Source of the DNA: Clostridium sp. UBA701 | Lineage (GTDB): Bacteria; Bacillota; Clostridia; Clostridiales; Clostridiaceae | Length of the DNA: 64,000 bases | Assembly (NCBI GenBank): GCA_002298125.1 | Contig: DBMJ01000016.1 | Coordinates: 248,001-312,000, forward strand | Direction of reading: 5' to 3' | Part shown: one piece after another, positions 16,595 through 25,716 of the stretch | Numbering within the stretch: the stretch's first letter is position 1 | How the letters are laid out: the number at the start of each line of letters is the position of its first letter | Made by a program: the position numbers and the translations under genes | Notes under the pieces: generated by a model | The model's database searches: none | What the model saw: only the letters and a program-made list of their open reading frames with translations | Told to the model about the DNA's origin: nothing

Positions 16595-19500
16595 CTAATC
16601 AATGGACTTAAGTGATTCTACCATATTTACATCTCTTAGCTTGTAATACATAAAGAAGTTAACAAGTACTGAGAAAGCCATGGTAAGAACTACAGACAAT
16701 AAATAGCTTATTAAATGAATCTCTTTGCCAAACATCATTGTATCAATTTCCATAGTATCCATAACATACCTATGGAGTATGAAACCAAGCAATAAGCCGC
16801 ATAAGGTTCCTATTACAGTTAGTATTATATTTTCTCTATACACATAGGCGGATACTTCCTTATCTCTAAAGCCCAGTACCTTGATGGTGGCGATTTCTCT
16901 TATTCTTTCTGTTATATTAATATTTGTCAGGTTATAGAGCACTACAAAGGCCAAGGCTCCAGCCGAGATTATCAGTATTAATACCACATAATCTAAGCTT
17001 TTTATAGTGTCATTAAATTTATTTACCAGGGTATTGGTGAACATGACACCAAGCACACCCTCATGGTTTAAAAGCTCCTCCTTAAAGACCTTCTCATCTA
17101 TGGTATTAACATTATTAACATTAAATACTGCAAAGTTGTACACTGGAGCCCTATGAGTTACTTTTTCAAAGTACTCCGGAGACAGATATATATAGTGAGA
17201 CAGGTAATTTTCTGCTATGGCCGACACCTTCAGTTCATAGGTTCTATTGTCAGAATCTCTATAATAAATTGTATCCCCAACTCTTACCTTGAGAAGCTGG
17301 GAAAGCTTTTCTGTAATAACTGCTCCCTCTGAGGTGAGCTCAATGTTCTTTTTAGTCTTTCTGTCATGCAGCTTAAAGAAGCTCTTAAAGGCGTTTGTGT
17401 CATAAGGAATCATAAGATTTGCCTTATAGCTTCTTCCTGAATCAGCATTAGTGACGTTGACAGACTCATTTGAGGTTTTGGTATAGGCTTTTATCTCTTT
17501 TTGACTGCCCAAAATCTTATTAAAATCCTTAGAGACCTCATCTTTTTTAGTATCCAGGAACAATTGTCCGTTATAGGTAAATATCTCTTTAAACTGTTTA
17601 CCCATGATGGCGTTGATGGAATCTCTCAGGCCAAAGCCAGTGACTAAGAGTGCAGTACAGCCCGCAATTCCAATAATAGTCATGAGGAATCTTCTCTTAT
17701 ATCTAAATATATTTCTTGCAGTTACCTTATAGGAGAAGGACAATTTCCTCCAGAGGGGCTTTATTCTCTCAAGTAATATTCTCTTCCCAGGCTTAGGAGC
17801 CTTAGGCTGCATTAATATGGCAGGAACAGCCCTAAGTTCATTTAGAGCAGCCAGGAGAGAAGCTGATACTGTAGTAAATACGGCAAATAATATAGAGATA
17901 AGGGCATAATTAGCATGGAAAGGGGTTAATCTTTCAGGAATCTTATACATCATGCTATAGGCATTCATAATTACAGTTGGAAATAGTTTAAAGCCTATAC
18001 TAAGCCCTAACATAGCTCCGGAGAGGCTTGCCAGCAGTGCATAAATAAGATACTTTGAGGAAATGGTTAATGTGCTGTAGCCTAAGGCCTTTAATGTGCC
18101 TATTTGCACTCTTTCCTCCTCTATCATCCTAGTCATGGTGGTTAAACATACCAGTGCAGCTACCAAGAAGAAAAATAATGGGAATACCTTTGCTACGGCT
18201 CCTATCCTCTTAGCATCATCTCCATAACCAGAATATCCAGGGTTCCCGTCTCTATTAGTCACAAACCATTTATCAGGTATATCTAGGAGCTGCTTTTCTG
18301 AAGTGGCAATTTTGTCCTCAGCCTCTTTAATTTTAGCTAGAGCATCTGCCTTCTCTTTTTCATAGGTTAATCTTCCCTTATCAAGCTCTATTCTGGCATC
18401 AGCAAGCCTTTGACGTCCATTTTCTAAAGAACTCTTCAAGTGCTTTTCGCCTTCAATTAATGCTGCGTTACCATCAACTATCTTTTTTTCATTCTCAGAA
18501 AGAAGCACAGCACTAGCCTTATATTGAGCTAAACCTAAATCATAGTCCTTCTTTGCAGCAGCGTGAGTAACCTCAAGCTGAGTTATAGTTCTATCCATGG
18601 CTGTGCTTAATTTTTCATATAGATTTGCATCATCATACTTGAAGTTATTTTCAATGGAGGAGGCCAGTTCAAAAGAAAAGACTCTGATATCTGCTATGAG
18701 CTTATTAAACCTTTCTTCTGTCATTGAAGGGACAATAGTGGACAAGGTCTGTCTTATGCTTTTAAGACCCTCAATGGATTTTTGAAGAGCATCAAGCTGT
18801 ACCTTTGCATTATCAAGCAATTTGCCTTTTTCTAAGTATTGGGCCTTACCCTTATCAAGCTCCTCCCTAGCCTTTGTAAGCTGATTTTTTTTATCCATTA
18901 GCTCCTTATTGCCCTTTACCTCATTATCCTCTAGTTCCTTTTCACCCTCAGTTATTTCTTTCTCAGAGGATTGAAGCTTTTGTTCACCATCCTTAAGCTC
19001 CTTGTAAGCCTTTTCCTTATTGGTATTAAGCTCTTCCTTGCCCTTATTTAATTCATCCTTAAGCTTCTTAGTTTCTCTATGCATAGCCTCAGTTCCAATA
19101 GCTTTAAAAGAATTTTCAATGGGGACTATATGGCTGCTATACTCTTTCGAATAGGCTGTAAGCCTTTTCGAATCCGATGTGCTTATAAATAGGTCACTAA
19201 CCTCCTTCATATTAAAGTCTTCTTTGGAGATATATGCAAAATATCTTATGGCTCCATCACCAATGTTAGTCTGACCTCTTTCAAAGTCTATATAAAGAGG
19301 GGAGTCAATAATACCTACAACAGTATAGGTATCAGTTTTAAGAAAATCCTCCAGCTTTTCTCCATTGGGCAGAGAAATAGTAACCATGCTTCCCAGCTTA
19401 ATTTCATTAGGTACGTTATAGCCATTTTCTACAACTATTTCACCAGAGCTCTCTGGAAGCCTTCCTTCAATAATCACAGGTCTATTTAGGCCTTCATTAT

Positions 19501-19852
19501 CTCCATATTCCTTCTTATCATAGCTAAACAGCTTCACTGTGGAGGTATTGCCTTCCTTGGAGGTTATGAAAAGATCCTTGGAGTAACCCTCCTGTACTTT
19601 TTCCACACCTTTAACTTCCTTCACACTGTTGATGTCTGATGGTTTAAAGCCCAAAGGCGATACTATTTTAAAATCTGACAGGTTATTAGCCTTGTAGTAT
19701 TTATCTGCAGACAGGATCATATCCGGCTCTGCAGCATTTATGCCAGCAAAAAAACCAACCCCTAAGGTAATAATTGCAAGGATTGATATAAATCTTGCCT
19801 TAGATTTATATATGGATCTAACAAGATCTGCAATAAAGGATTTTTTCTTCAT
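16595..19852 (-). CDS. Large FtsX-type ABC permease with internal coiled coil
   Basis: A 1085-residue permease that appears to fuse two FtsX modules. Helix 1 is at about residues 15-40 and is followed by an extracytoplasmic MacB-like region. A long charged coiled coil (about 255-530, rich in Lys/Glu heptads) comes next. After it are three helices (about 560-690), an internal amphipathic stretch, another first helix (about 725-750), a second periplasmic-core-like domain and three final helices (about 960-1085). Relatives of this architecture are putative exporters of lipids, peptides or surface components, and a coiled coil of this length could span the cell wall. The start ATG 19852 overlaps the ATPase stop in TAATG, so translation is coupled. 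Confidence 0.85.
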   Translation of the reverse strand: MKKKSFIADLVRSIYKSKARFISILAIITLGVGFFAGINAAEPDMILSADKYYKANNLSDFKIVSPLGFKPSDINSVKEVKGVEKVQEGYSKDLFITSKEGNTSTVKLFSYDKKEYGDNEGLNRPVIIEGRLPESSGEIVVENGYNVPNEIKLGSMVTISLPNGEKLEDFLKTDTYTVVGIIDSPLYIDFERGQTNIGDGAIRYFAYISKEDFNMKEVSDLFISTSDSKRLTAYSKEYSSHIVPIENSFKAIGTEAMHRETKKLKDELNKGKEELNTNKEKAYKELKDGEQKLQSSEKEITEGEKELEDNEVKGNKELMDKKNQLTKAREELDKGKAQYLEKGKLLDNAKVQLDALQKSIEGLKSIRQTLSTIVPSMTEERFNKLIADIRVFSFELASSIENNFKYDDANLYEKLSTAMDRTITQLEVTHAAAKKDYDLGLAQYKASAVLLSENEKKIVDGNAALIEGEKHLKSSLENGRQRLADARIELDKGRLTYEKEKADALAKIKEAEDKIATSEKQLLDIPDKWFVTNRDGNPGYSGYGDDAKRIGAVAKVFPLFFFLVAALVCLTTMTRMIEEERVQIGTLKALGYSTLTISSKYLIYALLASLSGAMLGLSIGFKLFPTVIMNAYSMMYKIPERLTPFHANYALISILFAVFTTVSASLLAALNELRAVPAILMQPKAPKPGKRILLERIKPLWRKLSFSYKVTARNIFRYKRRFLMTIIGIAGCTALLVTGFGLRDSINAIMGKQFKEIFTYNGQLFLDTKKDEVSKDFNKILGSQKEIKAYTKTSNESVNVTNADSGRSYKANLMIPYDTNAFKSFFKLHDRKTKKNIELTSEGAVITEKLSQLLKVRVGDTIYYRDSDNRTYELKVSAIAENYLSHYIYLSPEYFEKVTHRAPVYNFAVFNVNNVNTIDEKVFKEELLNHEGVLGVMFTNTLVNKFNDTIKSLDYVVLILIISAGALAFVVLYNLTNINITERIREIATIKVLGFRDKEVSAYVYRENIILTVIGTLCGLLLGFILHRYVMDTMEIDTMMFGKEIHLISYLLSVVLTMAFSVLVNFFMYYKLRDVNMVESLKSID

Positions 19853-20553
19853 TACCACTCAATCCTTTCCACAGGAATGGGGTTTTCATTTACTACAAAC
19901 TCAGAAACCTTTCCATTTCTCATTCGGATTACCTTATCTGCCATATCCTTTAGTGCTGCATTATGGGTTATAACCACCACTGTCATGCCTGTGGCTTTAC
20001 AGGTGTCCTGAAGCAGCTTTAAGATTGCCTTTCCTGTCTGATAGTCTAGAGCACCTGTAGGCTCGTCACATAAAAGCAGCTTTGGATTCTTTGCCAAGGC
20101 TCTTGCTATGGCTACTCTTTGCTGTTCTCCTCCAGACAATTGAGAGGGAAAATTGTTCATTCTATCCTTTAAACCAACCATCTCCATGACGTATTCCACA
20201 TCCAAGGGATCCATGCTTATTTGAGAGGCCAGCTCAACATTTTCCCTTGCTGTAAGGTTTTGAACAAGATTATAAAACTGAAATACAAAGCCTATCTCGT
20301 ATCTTCTGTACTCAGTTAACATTTTGCTGCTATATTTACTTATATCTTTTCCATCCACCTTAATGGTGCCGCCATCTAGGGAGTCCATACCGCCTAAGAT
20401 ATTTAACACTGTTGTTTTGCCGGCACCAGAGGCTCCTACCACCACAGCAAAGTCTCCCCTTTCGATTTCAAAGCTGACTCCATCTGCTGCTGTTATAGTA
20501 ACCTCGCCCATCTTATATCTCTTTTGTACATTATTTAATTCTATAAAGCTCAT
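19852..20553 (-). CDS. ABC transporter ATP-binding protein (MacB/LolD class)
   Basis: A 233-residue ATPase with Walker A (GASGAGKTT), Q-loop (FVFQFYNL), signature QLSGGEQQRVAIARAL, Walker B (LLLCDEPTGALD) and the switch His in VITHN. It powers the downstream double-FtsX permease. The ATG at 20553 is 6 nt after CAGGAG; an upstream in-frame ATG (20571) has no RBS. It is first in the operon ATPase-permease-tetR and is transcribed from a promoter overlapped by a TetR-type dyad. Confidence 0.93.
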   Translation of the reverse strand: MSFIELNNVQKRYKMGEVTITAADGVSFEIERGDFAVVVGASGAGKTTVLNILGGMDSLDGGTIKVDGKDISKYSSKMLTEYRRYEIGFVFQFYNLVQNLTARENVELASQISMDPLDVEYVMEMVGLKDRMNNFPSQLSGGEQQRVAIARALAKNPKLLLCDEPTGALDYQTGKAILKLLQDTCKATGMTVVVITHNAALKDMADKVIRMRNGKVSEFVVNENPIPVERIEW

Positions 20554-20584
20554 AATTTTCTCCTGTTTCATATTTTCTATAATT

Positions 20585-20612
20585 ATTTTACCACTGACTG
20601 ACCGTAAGTCAA
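20585..20612 (-). promoter_or_regulatory. Promoter and TetR-type operator of the ABC-tetR operon
   Basis: On the minus strand TTGACT (20612-20607) and TAAAAT (20590-20585) are 16 nt apart. The dyad TGACTTACGGTCAGTCA (20611-20595) covers most of the -35 box and the spacer. A repressor bound here would block RNA polymerase. The dyad half-site TGACT resembles sites of TetR/AcrR-type repressors. Confidence 0.75.
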
Positions 20613-20692
20613 TAGCTTATTGCCAATATTTATATTACATATGTTATAATAAATTATGAATTTTTATCCCTTAAAAGGAGGATATAATAATT

Positions 20693-21580
20693 ATGGAAGC
20701 GATAAACAAGCCTTATTTCAAACTAAAGGAAAAGTTAGATCAAAGTGACTATAGGGATATCAATGAGCTTAAAGAGCTTTGTTTAAAAGGGGAGGATATA
20801 ACCTTAAAGTTAGAGCTTGACTATAAATTAAACAGGGCAAGGGCAGAAGATATTAATACAAACAAAATCAATGAGTTTATGTATTATGACGAAGATAAGC
20901 TTGTTGGCTATATTGGAATTTGTCAGTTTGGAGGAACAGCTCTTGAGCTAAACGGTATGGTACATCCAGACTACAGGAGAAGAGGTATCTTCAAAAGCTT
21001 GTACTCACTAGCTAAGGACGAATGGACCAAAAGAAAGTCAGAAAAAGTACTTTTACTAAGTGATAGCAATTCTACTTTTGGAATTGAATTTATTAAGCAC
21101 ACAGGTGCCTATTATCATCACTCAGAATACGAGATGTTTTTAAGGAGCAATCCAGATGAGAAATTACTATCCCACAATGTAGTTTTAAGGAAGGCTGAAA
21201 ATAAAGATGCTAGGGCTATTGCATGGCAAAATTCCATATATTTTAACATAGAGTTTAAGGAAGAGGACATTAAAATGCCAGAGGATGAAGAAAAATACGG
21301 CACAATTACCTATATGGCTGAGGTTGACAATTTAGTAATCGGAAAGGTTAATTTGGAGATGTGTGATGGCACAGGTGGGATCTTCGGGCTAGGGGTACTT
21401 CCAAAATACCGAAAAAAAGGCTATGGAAGTGAGATTTTAGCAAAATCAATAACCTTGCTTAAAGAAAGAGGAGCAAAGGAGATCATGCTTCAAGTGGTGA
21501 CAAAGAATGAAAATGCTCTTAATTTATACAGACGCTGCGGCTTTAAAGAGACTTCCATAATGGATTACTATGAAATATAG
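20693..21580 (+). CDS. Tandem GNAT acetyltransferase
   Basis: A 295-residue cytoplasmic protein with two GNAT folds. In the N-terminal one (about 1-150), LNGMVHPDYRRRGIFKSLY forms the acetyl-CoA pyrophosphate loop. In the C-terminal one (about 160-295), GLGVLPKYRKKGYGSEIL forms the loop and NENALNLYRRCGFKE the final strand region. Both loops look intact, so both sites may bind acetyl-CoA. The substrate is unknown; relatives acetylate small amines, peptides or antibiotics. RBS AAAAGGAGG lies 13 nt before the ATG. It is divergent from the TetR-regulated exporter operon, though no functional link is visible. Confidence 0.88.
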   Translation: MEAINKPYFKLKEKLDQSDYRDINELKELCLKGEDITLKLELDYKLNRARAEDINTNKINEFMYYDEDKLVGYIGICQFGGTALELNGMVHPDYRRRGIFKSLYSLAKDEWTKRKSEKVLLLSDSNSTFGIEFIKHTGAYYHHSEYEMFLRSNPDEKLLSHNVVLRKAENKDARAIAWQNSIYFNIEFKEEDIKMPEDEEKYGTITYMAEVDNLVIGKVNLEMCDGTGGIFGLGVLPKYRKKGYGSEILAKSITLLKERGAKEIMLQVVTKNENALNLYRRCGFKETSIMDYYEI

Positions 21581-21682
21581 CTTGTGAAAGCAGGATTCCT
21601 ATCCATAGTAGGAGTAGCTAAGGGCTTGTTAAATTTTATTAGAAATTTATTATTTACTAAATAAGAATAGATTTTTTCCCTC

Positions 21683-21741
21683 TTGAAAAAGTTAATTAAA
21701 TGTACTATAGTAAAGCTATACCCACCCCCCCACTGGGGGGT
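21683..21741 (+). promoter_or_regulatory. Copper operon promoter and CsoR operator
   Basis: TTGAAA (21683-21688) and TATAGT (21706-21711) are 17 nt apart. The GC-rich dyad at 21724-21741 (ACCCCCC, central CACT, GGGGGGT) begins 12 nt after the -10 box, over the expected transcription start. This is the G-tract operator style known for CsoR, and it directly precedes a CsoR gene. Confidence 0.85.
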
Positions 21742-21769
21742 ATTCAAGAGTGTAAGGAGGGCTACTATT

Positions 21770-22036
21770 ATGAATGAAGAACAAAGCAAAGCACTACAAG
21801 CGTTAAAAACTTCCAGAGGGCAAATCGAAGGGATTATAAAAATGATAGAGGAAGGAAGATACTGTGTAGATGTTTCTAACCAAATAATCGCAGCACAAGC
21901 TCTTCTGAAAAAAGCAAATCTGTTGATTTTAAAACAGCATATTAAGCACTGCGTTAAGGATGCTGTTGTTGCAGATAAAGGTGATGAGAAAATAGATGAA
22001 ATCATAGAGCTTTTATCTAAGATAATGGGCAAGTAG
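21770..22036 (+). CDS. csoR: CsoR family copper-sensing repressor
   Basis: An 88-residue all-helical repressor that leaves DNA when it binds Cu(I). The family signature is clear: ALKTSRGQIEGIIKMIEEGRYCVDVSNQI, then LLILKQHIKHCVKDA. The Cu(I) ligands expected in CsoR (Cys-His-Cys) correspond to Cys in RYCVDV, His in KQHIKHC and the Cys of KHC. The ATG at 21770 is 10 nt after TAAGGAGG; longer upstream readings in this frame run through the promoter and operator. It is the first gene of csoR-copA-copZ. Confidence 0.95.
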   Translation: MNEEQSKALQALKTSRGQIEGIIKMIEEGRYCVDVSNQIIAAQALLKKANLLILKQHIKHCVKDAVVADKGDEKIDEIIELLSKIMGK

Positions 22037-22068
22037 GGTGCAGCAGAAGGAATAAGGAGGAGAAGTCC

Positions 22069-24525
22069 ATGGCAAATAAGTCATTAAAGATAGAGGGGAT
22101 GACTTGTGCAGCCTGTGCAAAGGCTGTTGAGCGAGCATCAAAAAAGGTTGAAGGAGTTACAGAGGCAAGCGTAAATTTTGCAACAGAAAAGCTTAATATA
22201 AATTTTGATGAAACAAAGGCATCTTTAGAGTCTATTCAAGCGGCAATTGAAAAGGCAGGCTACAAGGCTGTAATGGAGGCAAGCACTAAGTCATTAAAAA
22301 TAGTGGGGATGAGCTGTGCAGCTTGTGCAAAAACCATAGAAAGGGTAACAAAGAAGCTAGATGGTGTTGTGGATTGCAGTGTAAATTTTGCAACAGAAAA
22401 ATTGAGCATCAGCTATGAACCTTCTAAGGTGCGCCTTTCTGACATAAAAAAAGTCATAGAGAAGGCTGGATATAGTGCTCTAGAGGAAGAGATTACTATA
22501 GATGAGGACAAGGAAAGAAAAGAAGAGGAGATAAAACTATTATGGAAGAAGTTTATAATTTCCGCCATCTTTACAGTACCTCTGCTTGTTATCTCTATGG
22601 GTCATATGGTAGGAGAAAAGTTAGGCTTCAGCCTTCCAAGCTTTATTGATCCTATGATAAATCCTAGGGTATTTGCAATAGCTCAGCTTATTTTAGTAAT
22701 TCCTGTGATGATTGCAGGTAATAGATTCTTTAGGGTGGGCTTTAAGTCTTTAGTAAGAAGAAGCCCCAATATGGATTCGCTAATTGCAATGGGTACCTCA
22801 GCAGCATTCTTGTATGGGGTGTTTGCTATAGTACAGATTTTTAGTGGGAATACAGATTATGCTTTTGATCTATACTTTGAATCAGCGGCAGTTATTATCA
22901 CCCTTATAACCCTTGGTAAATATCTAGAATCAGTCACTAAGGGAAAGACCTCTGAAGCTATTAAGAAGCTTATGGGGCTTGCTCCCAAAACAGCTATTAT
23001 AGTAAGAGATGGTAAGGAGACAGAAATCTCTATTGAAGAGGTTGAAGTAGGCGATATCATAGTAGTTAAGCCAGGTGAAAAGATGCCTGTAGATGGAGAG
23101 GTGGTAGAGGGAGTAACCTCTGTGGATGAATCTATGCTAACAGGAGAAAGTATACCTGTGGAAAAAAACCTTGGGGATAAGATAATAGGTGCAAGCATAA
23201 ATAAAAATGGTTCAATTAGATATAGGGCTACAAGAGTTGGTAAGGATACTGCACTTGCACAAATTATAAAGCTAGTAGAAGATGCACAAGGCTCTAAAGC
23301 TCCAATTGCAAAGCTGGCAGATATAATTTCTGGATATTTTGTTCCGGTGGTTATATCAATTGCAATTATATCAGCTCTTGCCTGGTATATTTCCGGGCAA
23401 ACAGGAGTATTTGCTCTTACAATATTTATATCAGTGCTTGTAATTGCCTGTCCTTGCGCATTAGGTCTTGCCACACCAACTGCTATAATGGTTGGTACTG
23501 GTAAGGGAGCTGAATACGGTGTTTTAATTAAAAGTGGAGTTGCACTAGAAACTGCTCATAAGATAAGGACTATAGTATTTGATAAGACAGGTACTATTAC
23601 AGAGGGCAAGCCAAAGGTTACTGATGTCGTTGTCACAAAGGATATTACAGAAAATGAACTATTACAATTGGCAGCATCAGCAGAAAAGGGCTCTGAACAT
23701 CCTCTTGGAGAGGCTATAGTTAAAGGGGCAGAGGAGAGAGGCTTAGAATATAAGAAGCACGATTTCTTTAAGGCTATACCTGGCCATGGAATCGCGGTTA
23801 AAATAGAGGATAAAAATATCCTGCTTGGAAACAGAAAGCTTATGGTGGAGAGCAATATATCAATAGGGGAGCTTGAAGAAATTTCTCATAAGCTTGCAGC
23901 GGAAGGGAAGACTCCAATGTATATAGCTATTGATAATAAAATGGCAGGGATTATTGCAGTTGCTGATACTGTAAAGGAAAGCAGCAGGAAGGCCATTGAA
24001 AAGCTTCATCAGATGGGTATTGAGGTTGCAATGATTACTGGAGATAATAAGAGAACAGCAGAAGCAATAGCTAAGGAAGTTGGAATCGACAGAATTTTAG
24101 CAGAGGTATTACCACAGGATAAGGCACAGGAGGTCAAAAAGCTTCAAACAGGTGGGAATAAAGTTGCCATGGTTGGTGATGGTATTAATGATGCTCCAGC
24201 ACTAGCTCAGGCTGATATTGGTATAGCAATAGGTTCAGGTACAGACGTTGCAATGGAATCAGCAGACATAGTTCTTATGAGAAGCGATTTGATGGATGTA
24301 CCAACTGCAATACAACTTAGCAATAAGACCATTAAAAACATTAAAGAAAACTTATTCTGGGCCTTTGGCTACAACACCTTAGGAATTCCAGTTGCAATGG
24401 GAGTGCTGTATGTATTTGGTGGGCCGCTTTTAAATCCTATCATTGCAGCTGCTGCTATGAGTGTAAGTTCAGTATCTGTTTTATTAAACGCACTAAGACT
24501 AAAGGGCTTTAAGCCAGTTAGATAG
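22069..24525 (+). CDS. copA: Copper-exporting P1B-type ATPase CopA
   Basis: An 818-residue copper efflux pump of the cytoplasmic membrane. It has two N-terminal heavy-metal domains with CAAC at Cys13/Cys16 and Cys83/Cys86. The membrane metal site is CPC (461-463). Other landmarks are the TGES actuator motif, the phosphorylated Asp505 in DKTGT, the SEHPLG motif of the nucleotide domain and the hinge GDGINDAPAL. Residues in the last helices (YN, M..S) fit P1B-1 pumps specific for Cu(I). It lies 32 nt after csoR with RBS AGGAGGAG and is followed by copZ, so expression should rise with copper. Confidence 0.97.
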   Translation: MANKSLKIEGMTCAACAKAVERASKKVEGVTEASVNFATEKLNINFDETKASLESIQAAIEKAGYKAVMEASTKSLKIVGMSCAACAKTIERVTKKLDGVVDCSVNFATEKLSISYEPSKVRLSDIKKVIEKAGYSALEEEITIDEDKERKEEEIKLLWKKFIISAIFTVPLLVISMGHMVGEKLGFSLPSFIDPMINPRVFAIAQLILVIPVMIAGNRFFRVGFKSLVRRSPNMDSLIAMGTSAAFLYGVFAIVQIFSGNTDYAFDLYFESAAVIITLITLGKYLESVTKGKTSEAIKKLMGLAPKTAIIVRDGKETEISIEEVEVGDIIVVKPGEKMPVDGEVVEGVTSVDESMLTGESIPVEKNLGDKIIGASINKNGSIRYRATRVGKDTALAQIIKLVEDAQGSKAPIAKLADIISGYFVPVVISIAIISALAWYISGQTGVFALTIFISVLVIACPCALGLATPTAIMVGTGKGAEYGVLIKSGVALETAHKIRTIVFDKTGTITEGKPKVTDVVVTKDITENELLQLAASAEKGSEHPLGEAIVKGAEERGLEYKKHDFFKAIPGHGIAVKIEDKNILLGNRKLMVESNISIGELEEISHKLAAEGKTPMYIAIDNKMAGIIAVADTVKESSRKAIEKLHQMGIEVAMITGDNKRTAEAIAKEVGIDRILAEVLPQDKAQEVKKLQTGGNKVAMVGDGINDAPALAQADIGIAIGSGTDVAMESADIVLMRSDLMDVPTAIQLSNKTIKNIKENLFWAFGYNTLGIPVAMGVLYVFGGPLLNPIIAAAAMSVSSVSVLLNALRLKGFKPVR

Positions 24526-24552
24526 TTAATAAGAATACAAGGAGGAATAAAA

Positions 24553-24768
24553 ATGAAAAAGAAAATATTAGTTGAAGGAATGAGCTGTGGACACTGTGCT
24601 AAACATGTTAAGGAGGCTTTAAGCGAGCTTAATGGAGTTACTAGTGTAGAAGTGGATTTGGCTGCTAAATCAGCAATACTAGAGGCAGCTTCAGAGGTAA
24701 AGGATGAGGACATAAGCTTTGCCATTGAGGATGCAGGCTATGAAGTAGTAGGAATAGAGGTTATATAA
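24553..24768 (+). CDS. copZ: Copper chaperone CopZ
   Basis: A 71-residue heavy-metal-associated domain protein. It has the metal motif GMSCGHC (Cys12 and Cys15) and the usual beta-alpha-beta pattern ending in EDAGYEV. It carries Cu(I) in the cytosol to CopA or CsoR. It lies 27 nt after copA with RBS AAGGAGG and closes the operon; a terminator follows. Length and motif are typical. Confidence 0.95.
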   Translation: MKKKILVEGMSCGHCAKHVKEALSELNGVTSVEVDLAAKSAILEAASEVKDEDISFAIEDAGYEVVGIEVI

Positions 24769-24780
24769 ATAAATAGAGAT

Positions 24781-24818
24781 AAAAAAGGATTTACTGCTTT
24801 TAAGTAAATCCTTTTTTG
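24781..24818 (+). terminator. Terminator of the copper operon
   Basis: A 15-bp stem, AAAAAAGGATTTACT with AGTAAATCCTTTTTT, loop of 7 nt. Confidence 0.92.
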
Positions 24819-24843
24819 TTGCATAAGATATTATTCACCATGC

Positions 24844-24909
24844 ATGGAAAGTTAACTTGACATTCCAAAATAAAAGAATTATTATAAGTATGGAAAGCAA
24901 ACTTTACAT
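24844..24909 (+). promoter_or_regulatory. Promoter with paired 20-bp direct repeats upstream of the XRE gene
   Basis: TTGACA (24857-24862) and TATTAT (24880-24885) are 17 nt apart. Two 20-bp direct repeats, starting ATGGAAAG at 24844 and 24890, agree at 17 of 20 positions. The first covers the -35 box and the second the transcription start region. They are candidate binding sites for the downstream XRE regulator. Confidence 0.55.
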
Positions 24910-24926
24910 AATGGAGGTGTGACAAT

Positions 24927-25136
24927 TTGCTAAACAAGCTAGAGGAAATCAGAAAGGCACATAATATTACTCAAGAAGAATTAGCAGAAAAGCTTGAAGT
25001 ATCAAGGCAAACCATTGGCTCACTGGAAAATGGAAGATATAATCCTTCAATATTATTAGCTTTTAAAATTGCTAGGTTTTTCAGTTTAACCATTGAAGAA
25101 ATATTTATATATGAGGAGGAGCAGGATAATGAATAA
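24927..25136 (+). CDS. Small XRE family regulator
   Basis: A 69-residue Cro/CI-type DNA-binding protein that is nearly all HTH: LEEIRKAHNITQEELAEKLEVSRQTIGSLENGRYNPSILLAFKIARFF. The start is TTG at 24927 behind GGAGGTGTGA. Its end overlaps the start of a membrane-protein gene, the classic arrangement of a small HTH with a DUF2178-like membrane partner in Firmicutes. The direct repeats in its promoter suggest autoregulation. The signal is unknown. Confidence 0.9.
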   Translation: MLNKLEEIRKAHNITQEELAEKLEVSRQTIGSLENGRYNPSILLAFKIARFFSLTIEEIFIYEEEQDNE

Positions 25137-25548
25137 AAGAAAACATTTTTTTGCAATTTGTTTTGCGCTGATTGGGATTACTATTTTATTGGTGGGAGCA
25201 TTTATTAAAATTAGAACATACTATGGTTTTTCATCAGTACTTATAGGCATAGGTGCGGGGATATTTGGAACAGCCTTAGGAAATATAATTAGACTTAGGA
25301 TGGAAGCGAAAAATCCTGAAATTGGCCGAAACCTTGAAATTGAAAAAAACGATGAAAGAAATACTGCCATTCGAGATAAAGCTGGGGCTATGGTGAATAG
25401 GATATCCCTGCAGGTGCTTTCTGTTTTAGTTTTGATATTTGCACTTTTAAGAGTGGAGCTTGCAATAATACTTTGTATATTGGGTATTATTGTACTTCAA
25501 GGAATTTTAATTATTTTCTTTCAAAATTATTATTCTAAAAGAATGTAA
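25129..25548 (+). CDS. DUF2178-like four-helix membrane protein
   Basis: A 139-residue protein with two hydrophobic hairpins (about 8-55 and 90-135). Between them is a charged loop bearing the family motif NDERNTAIRDKAGAM. The ATG at 25129 lies within the end of the XRE gene (GATAATGAATAA), with AGGAGGAGCAGG as RBS, so the two are coupled. Such pairs are often mutually dependent regulators or membrane sensors, but no specific role is known to me. Confidence 0.75.
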   Translation: MNKRKHFFAICFALIGITILLVGAFIKIRTYYGFSSVLIGIGAGIFGTALGNIIRLRMEAKNPEIGRNLEIEKNDERNTAIRDKAGAMVNRISLQVLSVLVLIFALLRVELAIILCILGIIVLQGILIIFFQNYYSKRM

Positions 25549-25716
25549 ATAGTGATAATATAAGCAAATTAGTTGAACTACTTTATAATATAATTAATGG
25601 TACGGGGATGTTAATTATTTACCCTATTGTAAAAGCAAAGCTTTTAACAACTTTGTGTCAATAGAATACCTTAATCTCTTAATGTATTGGACAAAGCGTG
25701 AGGAAATGAACAAGAT
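25549..25716. other. Intergenic region without a recognised gene
   Basis: This is AT-rich sequence after the DUF2178-like gene. It contains a short inverted repeat (AAAAGC/GCTTTT around 25632-25646) and no ORF with an RBS. It leads into the possible remnant at 25717. Confidence 0.4.

Noticed and set aside
22857..23474. 205-codon minus-strand frame inside copA
   Set aside because: It is antisense to the conserved ATPase core; its low-complexity Ser/Thr/Pro content is typical of a shadow frame.
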